Positions 1 to 6,148 of a stretch of DNA of 6,148 nt are shown one piece after another. Made by a program: the position numbers and the translations under genes. Each line of letters opens with the position of its first letter. Positions within the stretch are counted from its first letter, which is position 1. The notes under the pieces were generated by a model. The model was not told where the DNA came from and did no database searches. It worked only from the letters and a program-made list of their open reading frames with translations. The stretch comes from Thermoanaerobaculia bacterium (GTDB lineage: Bacteria; Acidobacteriota; Thermoanaerobaculia; Gp7-AA8), in the NCBI GenBank assembly GCA_017883215.1, contig JADGOA010000221.1, positions 1 to 6,148 of the forward strand, in the 5' to 3' direction.

Positions 1-77
1 CCCCGCCACCCCGGGAGTGCGGGGGATCCCTCGCTGTCCTCCGCCGCTCCGCGGCTTCGGCAGCTCGGGATGACAGG
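1..77. repeat. Right part of a palindromic intergenic repeat, cut by the window edge
   Basis: No gene is visible here. The stretch ends in GCTCGGGATGACAGG (63-77), which matches 12 of 15 bases of the end of the next repeat (206-220, GCTCAGCATGACGGG). It therefore looks like the right part of a second, diverged copy of the same family. Local hairpins are CCCCG/CGGGG (9-13 with 20-24) and GCCGC/GCGGC around a TCC loop (43-55). The left end, expected to carry the matching GTCAT terminus, would lie outside the window. Family membership is inferred from this one internal comparison. Confidence 0.45.
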
Positions 78-87
78 CTTGGCGCGT

Positions 88-217
88 GTCATTAGAAGTC
101 GCTGCGCAGGCGGAGCGCGGCGAAGGATCTCAAGATGCGAAAAGGTTCATCGATTCAACCTTCAGGCATCTTGAGATGCTTCGCTCACACCCAGCCTTCC
201 ACCTCGCTCAGCATGAC
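88..217. repeat. MITE-like palindromic element with GTCAT...ATGAC ends
   Basis: This is a 130-bp imperfect palindrome. Its ends are GTCAT (88-92) and ATGAC (213-217). The inner arms GCGAAGGATCTCAAGATGC (120-138) and its near-complement at 166-184 pair at 18 of 19 positions. Inside them is a second stem, AAGGTT (142-147) with AACCTT (157-162), around a 9-base loop. Between the outer ends and the inner arms the pairing is poor. The element has no coding capacity of its own and its right end lies 8 bases from the regulator stop codon. On the minus strand it would form a long hairpin in the 3' untranslated region of the regulator transcript. It lacks a T-tract, so it is not a canonical intrinsic terminator, though it could protect the 3' end. 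Small non-autonomous element or REP-like sequence are both possible. Confidence 0.6.
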
Positions 218-225
218 GGGGAGAG

Positions 226-1643
<1,418 letters not shown>

Positions 1644-1647
<4 letters not shown>

Positions 1648-4427
1648 TCGGAGCGCAGAGTTTCTCGACCCTCAGCCTGGCTATTCTGCTTCGACGGCGC
1701 CGGAACCCGCGGCAAAGAGATGGAAAACTCCGAGCCCAGGCCGGGACTGCTCTCCACTTCGATCTCGCCACCCGATGCGTTCACGATGCGGCGCGCGATG
1801 GCCAGGCCGAGACCCGTTCCACCCTGTCCGCGTTTGGTCGTGACCAGCGGGTCGAAGATCCTGCCGATCAGCTCCGGCGGGATCCCCTTACCGTCGTCCC
1901 TGATGCGAATGACGGTCCGTTCCCTCTCGTCCGCGACGTCGATCCAGACGTTGCCGCCATCTGTGACGGCGTCCCGGGCGTTGATGAGAACGTTCGTCAG
2001 AACCTGCTGGAGGTCGTGAAAGTTCCCGCGCACGAACCTTGGCTCCCCGGTCTCGACGTGCACGGCGACCGACTTGGCGCGGAAGAGATCCTCGTGCAAA
2101 GCGACCGTGTCGCTGATGAGGTTGGCCAGCGGCAGAATGTCGTGGCTGCGCGGACGGCTGGCGATCAGGTCGAGCAGGCTGTTGACGAGGTTCGACGCCC
2201 GGAAGGTCTGCTGCTCCATCTTCTTGAGGAGCTTGTACTTGGGGTCTTCCGGCGCCGTCTCGGCGAGCAGCAGCTGCGCATACGAGGAGATGCCGGTCAG
2301 CGGCGTATTGACCTCGTGCGCCACCCCCGCAGCGAGCAGGCCCAGGGAAGCCAGCCGCTCCTTGTCCTGCAGCTCGCGCTCGAGTCGCACCCGGTCGCTG
2401 ACATCGCCGATCACGATCACCCGCGCGCCGGCCTCCACATCCCCGGCATGGAGGGGGCTCGTCGTCACGGTGACTTCCTTCTCCTCGCCGTTCCCGTTGA
2501 CGAAGTGGGTTTCGATCGAGCGGGCATTCGACTCCCGCAGCTCCGCGTACGGCGGGAAGAGCACCTCGATCGCCTGCTCTTCGTGACCCGGACCGACGAG
2601 ATCCCAGAAGGCCTGATTCGCCGTGAGAACCGTCCCGTCGTTGGCCACGACGGCGATGGCCGACGACGAAGACTCGATGATGTTCTCGTTGTACTCCTTC
2701 AGCGCGCGGATCTCCTCGAGCTGGCGGCGGAGCCGGCCGTACAACCGGGAGTTCTCGATGGCCAGCCCCACCGATGCCGTCAGCGACTCCAGCAGGTGAA
2801 GATCGTCCCGGGACAACGGCTCCTCTCCCCGCTTGGTACCGAGCAGCAGCAGGCCTTGCAGCTCGCCGCGGTTCCAGAGCGGAAAGGCGTAGCGATAGCC
2901 GGCCTTCAGCAGCTGCCACGGCAGTTCCGTCGCATCCGGAAGCCGCGGCTCGGTCAGGACCAGCGGCTGTCTCTTCACAATGCCGAAGTCCGATTCGGCG
3001 ACGCGCCGGGGGATCCCGTCTTCCGGCTGATAGATGACCAGCCCGCCGGCTTCGCGCGTGAAGAGATTCATCTTCTGAATGTCCAGGGCGGCGCGCAGAC
3101 GCTCGCGCATCATCGCGATCAGCTCGTGGACGTCATGGAACGTAGCCAGCTCCTGCGCGAAGTCGGCCATGGTGCTGCGGTGGCGGTACGTCTCCCGGTA
3201 GAGGATCCGCTCGATCATCGACTCGACGCGCCCCTTCACCGGGATCAGCACACCGGCGATCACAAGCCCGGAGGTGAACGCCAGGAAGTTGCGCTCCATC
3301 GCCGAGCGCTCCTCGATGATGCGCGAAAGGATCAGGTTCACCGTCGAGAACGCGATCACACCGAAGGCGAAGGTGACGGAGTAGGCGAGCACTTCCTTGA
3401 TCACCACCTCCACGTCCCAGAGCTTGTACTTGAGGATCGAGACGGCGAAGGCCAGAGGAATGAGCGCGAGCGGAATGATGGAGAGCGTCGCGAACGCGGA
3501 GTCGGTGCGCGGCATCGCCCCGACGAGCGAAGGAACGATGTAGATCACCAGGAAGGGCAGCAGTCCGAGCGCCATCCCAAGGTAGATCCACTGAATCTGC
3601 TTGCGGCCCACCGGCGCCGCGCGGCGGTACGTGTATGCCAGCGCCACCAGCGCCAGCGTGAAGTAGAGGCCGAAGTCCAGCAGCTCCCAGCGCTCGATGG
3701 CGGTGAACGAGCGCAGTGGCGACGCAAGCTCGATCCTGTTGCGCAGCAGCAGCAGGTCGAGCGTCCAGAGCGCGAGCAGCGCCGGCGGCAGATACATCAG
3801 CGCGATCACGCGGTGGTCGCGCAGAACCGGCTTCGGGAAGAGGAGAAAAAAGTGCAGCGCCAGCGGCGGGAGGAGGATCAGCGCCATCTCCTCGACCGTC
3901 TGCAGCAACTTGTAGGTGAGATCGATGTCGCCCGCTCGCGTGTAGACGTAGACGATGAACGAGAGCAGCGTCACGAAATAGAACATCGTGCTCTCGCTCG
4001 TATCGCCGCGGAACAGCGTGAAGAGGCCGATGGCCAGGTAGAGAAATCCGATGAAGCTGAGGATCAGATACGGATAGTCGATCTTGAGCTGCGGGACTTC
4101 GTACGTCAGAGTGAAGGTGCGGCCGCCGCGCTCGACGAGCATCGGCACGCGCTGGCCGATCCGGCGGAGCGTCTTCTGCAGCCCCTCGATCTCCGTCGTG
4201 GCTGTCCCGCCGATGAGCCAGATCTGATCGCCCGAGCGCAGGCCCGCACGCGCCGCTGCACTGTTCTGCTCCACCGACTTGACGACCACTACGCCGTTGT
4301 TCCGGGTGAACGTGAAATCGATCCGCTCGAAGGACGAGCGTTTGCGCTGGAATGAAGCGAAGCCACCGACGACGAACGCGAGGGTAAGGAGACCGATGCC
4401 GACGTTGGTGAGGACGGACCTGCGCAT
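1644..4427 (-). CDS. Membrane sensor histidine kinase (PDZ, ComP-like 10-TM module, GAF, PAS, HisKA, HATPase)
   Basis: This is an inner-membrane kinase of 927 residues from the chosen ATG. Order: TM1 (about 7-25); a PDZ domain (33-111, with GLRSGDQIWLIGG); nine more hydrophobic helices (about 118-139, 146-164, 178-197, 206-228, 250-268, 279-303, 312-331, 346-368, 381-397); GAF (418-561); PAS (576-681, starting EYNENIIESSSSAI); HisKA with AAGVAHEVNTPLTG and phospho-His 704; and HATPase (799-906) with N816, DDGKGIP (844-850) and GGTGLGL (869-875). Ten helices put the PDZ in the periplasm and the kinase in the cytoplasm. The KYKLWDVEVVI stretch before TM9 resembles the ComP-type membrane module, while the kinase core is NtrB-like. 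An in-frame TTG at 4448 would add seven residues; neither start has a clear ribosome site, and ATG followed by MRRSVL and TM1 is preferred. The ligand is unknown. Confidence 0.94.
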
Positions 4428-4483
4428 CTGAGAACGGAAACTATTCAACCAGGGTGCCGCGCCAAATTTGCGTCAAGTGACTG

Positions 4484-4512
4484 ATTCTAAATGCCACAAG
4501 ACCCCGTGAAAG
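4484..4512 (-). promoter_or_regulatory. Candidate sigma-70-type promoter for the kinase-regulator pair
   Basis: On the minus strand, TAGAAT (4489-4484) matches the -10 consensus at five of six bases. A weak -35, CTTTCA (4512-4507, three of six), sits 17 bases upstream. Transcription would start near 4477, about 50 bases before the kinase ATG at 4427. It falls in the only intergenic gap of the four-gene set (4428-4537), just where an internal promoter would be expected. Apart from this I see no terminator or other signal in the gap. The -35 is poor, so this is only a candidate. Confidence 0.3.
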
Positions 4513-4537
4513 GCATGGATTCGACATTGCCCTCCAA

Positions 4538-5410
4538 TTACTTGGATTTGGTGACCGGAAATTTGCACACTTGGCGAAGGAGGCAGACGTCGCAATTCTC
4601 CTTCTGCCGCTTGCGGCTGCAGAGATCGAGGATGCCGAGCCGGCAGAGGGCGAAGTCGTAACGGACAGGGTCGGAGGCGTCGAAGGCCGCGAGGCGGGAG
4701 GTGATCGCCCGTGCGGTCTTCCAGTCGGCTGACTTGCGATCTGTGAGGCCGAGGAAGGTCGCGATGCGATGGATGTGTGTGTCCACCGGTATCACGAGTT
4801 TCGAGGCGTCGACGAAGGTCCAGAGGCCCAGATCGGGCGACGTCCGCCGCACCATCCAGCGGAGGTAGAGGTTCATCCGCTTGCACGCGCTCCCCTGCTC
4901 GGGCGACGACACGAGATAGCCGATCTTCTTCGCCTCGGCTTTTGTAAGGCCGTCGGCGGCCATGGCCGCAGCGAACCGGGCCAGCGACGGTCCGATGTCG
5001 CGGTCACGCTCGTCGTAGCAGCTGCGAAACAGACCGCCTAGCGAGGCGTGCTCGCGAACGACGGCGGCGATGCGCTGGAGGAACAACACCAGATCAGCCG
5101 TTTTGTGGAATCGATGCACGAACCCGGCGAAGCGCCGCTCCGCGTCGCTGCGATCGAAACGAGCGACGTACGCGTGCGGCGACGGCGACATCGCGCCGAG
5201 CACCGTGCCGATGTTGGCCACGATGATGTCTGCGCGGCCGTACGCGAACGCTGCCGCGATGAGACCGGCCACCTCCTGGTCGAGGGGATCGCGATAGCGC
5301 AGGACCAGCTGCAGCGGATCCGGCGCGATCGTGGCAATGTCGAATCTCTCGACGAGCTGATCGAGGCGCTCATGGAGCACCTCCTGAGAAACCGGCTTGC
5401 GCAGCCTCAT
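4538..5410 (-). CDS. TIGR02757/DUF2400 family protein, endonuclease III-like with a four-cysteine cluster
   Basis: A protein of 290 residues of the TIGR02757 (DUF2400) family, recognised by SPEQGSACKRMNLYLRWMVR (169-188), the IPVDTHIHRI segment (207-216) and DPVRYDFALCRLG (247-259). The family has no established function that I know of. The C-terminal half reads like endonuclease III/MutY: VDTH with D210 where Nth has catalytic D138, then C264-X8-C273-X2-C276-X5-C282, close to the C-X6-C-X2-C-X5-C 4Fe-4S loop of Nth. K177 in GSACKR could occupy the place of Nth K120, but the spacing to the aspartate is longer. A DNA-repair or nucleic-acid role is therefore inferred, not shown. The ATG at 5410 forms an ATGA overlap with the upstream lipoprotein stop. 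A longer reading from 5479 adds 23 unconserved-looking residues inside that gene and is not favoured. No signal peptide or membrane helix is seen. Confidence 0.9.
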   Translation of the reverse strand: MRLRKPVSQEVLHERLDQLVERFDIATIAPDPLQLVLRYRDPLDQEVAGLIAAAFAYGRADIIVANIGTVLGAMSPSPHAYVARFDRSDAERRFAGFVHRFHKTADLVLFLQRIAAVVREHASLGGLFRSCYDERDRDIGPSLARFAAAMAADGLTKAEAKKIGYLVSSPEQGSACKRMNLYLRWMVRRTSPDLGLWTFVDASKLVIPVDTHIHRIATFLGLTDRKSADWKTARAITSRLAAFDASDPVRYDFALCRLGILDLCSRKRQKENCDVCLLRQVCKFPVTKSK

Positions 5411-5901
5411 TGAGCGGTCGACTTGTTCTGCGCCTTCGCGTCGCGCGCGACCGGCTTCCCGTCTTCGGCATCCACCCACTCGGCGGAACCGAGGTTCGGC
5501 GCGGCGATGGCGATGACGACGAAGGGCGAGGTGAGCACCTGGGTGACGACGTTGCCTCTCTGCGGGTGCCGCATCGTCACCTTCACCACGGCGTTGCCGC
5601 CGGAGAGAGTGACGCCGGCGGGAACGAGCGAGTAACCACCCGTCGAGCGCTGCTGGTCGATGAAAAAGACCACCGACTCTTTCGCGAAGTCGACCGCCGG
5701 CGCGGCCCCCCTGCCGATGAGATTGTTCCAGATCCGCCCGTACGTCTCGGCGTCACGCGCGATGACCACGGCCGGCTGGTCGTAGCTGGCCGCGGCGTAG
5801 GCGCCCTCCTGGAGCTTGCGGAACTTCACAGTCGCTTTCGCCGCCGCGGATGCGCAGCCCGCGAGCATCGCCACGGCGAGGAACCATGCTACTGGCTTCA
5901 T
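5407..5901 (-). CDS. Lipoprotein with PrcB-like C-terminal domain
   Basis: A predicted lipoprotein of 164 residues. The N-terminus, MKPVAWFLAVAMLAGC, is a short signal peptide with lipobox LAGC; cleavage would leave lipidated C16. Residues about 45-135 resemble the PrcB_C domain: a VVIARDAETYGRIWNNL segment, then DFAKESVVFFID and STGGYS (86-91), a GGNAVVKV strand and a closing VLTSPFVVIAI strand. PrcB is known from the Treponema denticola dentilisin protease complex, where it is an accessory lipoprotein. Most family members, including this one, have no protease beside them, so the role here is unknown. The tail (about 142-164) is charged and polar. An in-frame TTG at 5913 would add MPRW; ATG at 5901 gives a more ordinary signal peptide. 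Neither start has a convincing ribosome site. The stop overlaps the DUF2400 start by four bases, so the two genes are probably co-translated. Confidence 0.85.
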   Translation of the reverse strand: MKPVAWFLAVAMLAGCASAAAKATVKFRKLQEGAYAAASYDQPAVVIARDAETYGRIWNNLIGRGAAPAVDFAKESVVFFIDQQRSTGGYSLVPAGVTLSGGNAVVKVTMRHPQRGNVVTQVLTSPFVVIAIAAPNLGSAEWVDAEDGKPVARDAKAQNKSTAQ

Positions 5902-5950
5902 CCATCGCGGCAACAGGCATGGTTACGAAAGTGTTCCGCGGCGTCAACCA

Positions 5951-6040
5951 GGAGCGCCGGCTGCCAGCCGGCCGGTGCGGCGGCAGCCTGCCGCCGCGGG
6001 CTGGCAGCCCACGGACCGGCCGCCTGGCAGGCGGCGCTCC
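5951..6040. repeat. Nested palindrome of four GC-rich hairpins upstream of the lipoprotein gene
   Basis: The outer arms, 5951-5976 and 6015-6040, pair at 24 of 26 positions and begin GGAGCGCCG / end CGGCGCTCC. Within lie four local hairpins, each with a three-base GCC or GGC loop: GCCGGCT/AGCCGGC (5956-5972), GCGGCGGCA/TGCCGCCGC (5977-5997), GGGCT/AGCCC (5998-6010) and GCCGCCT/AGGCGGC (6019-6035). The element starts 49 bases beyond the ATG of the lipoprotein gene and may lie in its leader or be a terminator region of whatever precedes it. There is no T-tract on either strand. It looks like a REP- or cruciform-type intergenic repeat; whether it is dispersed in the genome cannot be told from one copy. 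Confidence 0.75.
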
Positions 6041-6121
6041 GAACAACAAACCTGCCGATCAACTGTACGCCCCGTCAATCGTATAGACGTCGTGCAGCCG
6101 ACAACGGAGTGGCTCGCCTCA

Positions 6122-6148
6122 ATGCGCATCAGGGCACTTCTTCCCGGT
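6122..6148 (+). CDS. Possible start of a divergent gene, cut by the window edge
   Basis: An ATG at 6122 on the plus strand opens nine codons (MRIRALLPG) before the window ends. A purine-rich GGAGTGG (6106-6112) lies nine bases upstream, a plausible ribosome site. The first residues would fit the basic start of a signal peptide, but nine codons are too few to identify anything. The opposite strand is equally possible here: a minus-strand gene entering from the right could stop at 6121-6119 (TGA). The remaining 5902-6121 shows no gene on either strand, only the palindrome described separately. Confidence 0.2.

Noticed and set aside
127..177. Hairpin behind the regulator as an intrinsic terminator
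   Set aside because: The stem is long but there is no run of T on the minus strand after it and it is symmetric within a larger repeat; described as a repeat instead.
5411..5479. Upstream in-frame extension of the DUF2400 protein to 5479
   Set aside because: The 23 extra residues are charged, unlike the family's N-terminus, and lie within the lipoprotein coding sequence; the ATGA junction at 5410 is a better start.
6059..6091. Minus-strand reading DVYTIDGAYS followed by a stop, resembling a short-chain dehydrogenase C-terminus
   Set aside because: An in-frame TGA at 6121-6119 limits the frame to 20 codons and the preceding residues show nothing of that fold, so the likeness is probably chance.
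6078..6104. Promoter-like TTGTCG-N15-TACGAT on the minus strand before the palindrome
   Set aside because: Both boxes match only four of six bases and the 15-base spacing is short; chance matches of this quality are common.

Overview
The window is high-GC bacterial DNA with four genes, all on the minus strand and read from high to low coordinates. The order is a PrcB-like lipoprotein (5901 to 5407), a TIGR02757/DUF2400 protein (5410 to 4538), a large membrane sensor histidine kinase (4427 to 1644) and a sigma-54-type response regulator (1647 to 226). Repeat-rich non-coding DNA flanks the set on both sides. The GC-rich third positions, a ComP-like membrane module on an NtrB-type kinase paired with an NtrC-type regulator, and palindromic intergenic repeats all suggest a Gram-negative environmental phylum such as Acidobacteriota (Thermoanaerobaculia-like) or a deltaproteobacterial/myxococcal relative. 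No marker gene is present, so the taxon is an inference only.

Layout: 1-225 holds no gene. It holds two diverged copies of a small palindromic repeat, the first cut by the window edge, and the second ends just past the regulator's stop codon. Positions 226-4427 hold the two-component pair, joined by a 4-base ATGA stop/start overlap. Positions 4428-4537 form the only real gap inside the cluster and contain a candidate promoter for the pair. Positions 4538-5901 hold the other two genes, also joined by an ATGA overlap. Positions 5902-6148 are non-coding or at most contain the first codons of a neighbour, and carry a 90-bp nested palindrome made of four hairpins.

The kinase probably senses a periplasmic or membrane signal through its PDZ domain and ten-helix module. 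It would then integrate cytoplasmic input through GAF and PAS domains and pass phosphate to the regulator, which would activate sigma-54 promoters elsewhere; no convincing sigma-54 promoter is visible here. The lipoprotein and DUF2400 genes are translationally coupled to each other, but nothing in the sequence shows a functional link to the two-component system.

No clearly new system stands out. The best leads are: (i) the DUF2400 protein, which looks like an endonuclease III relative keeping the catalytic-aspartate motif, a candidate catalytic lysine and a four-cysteine Fe-S loop; (ii) the palindrome at 5951-6040, whose arm differences preserve local hairpins; and (iii) the GTCAT/ATGAC-ended repeats at the left edge.
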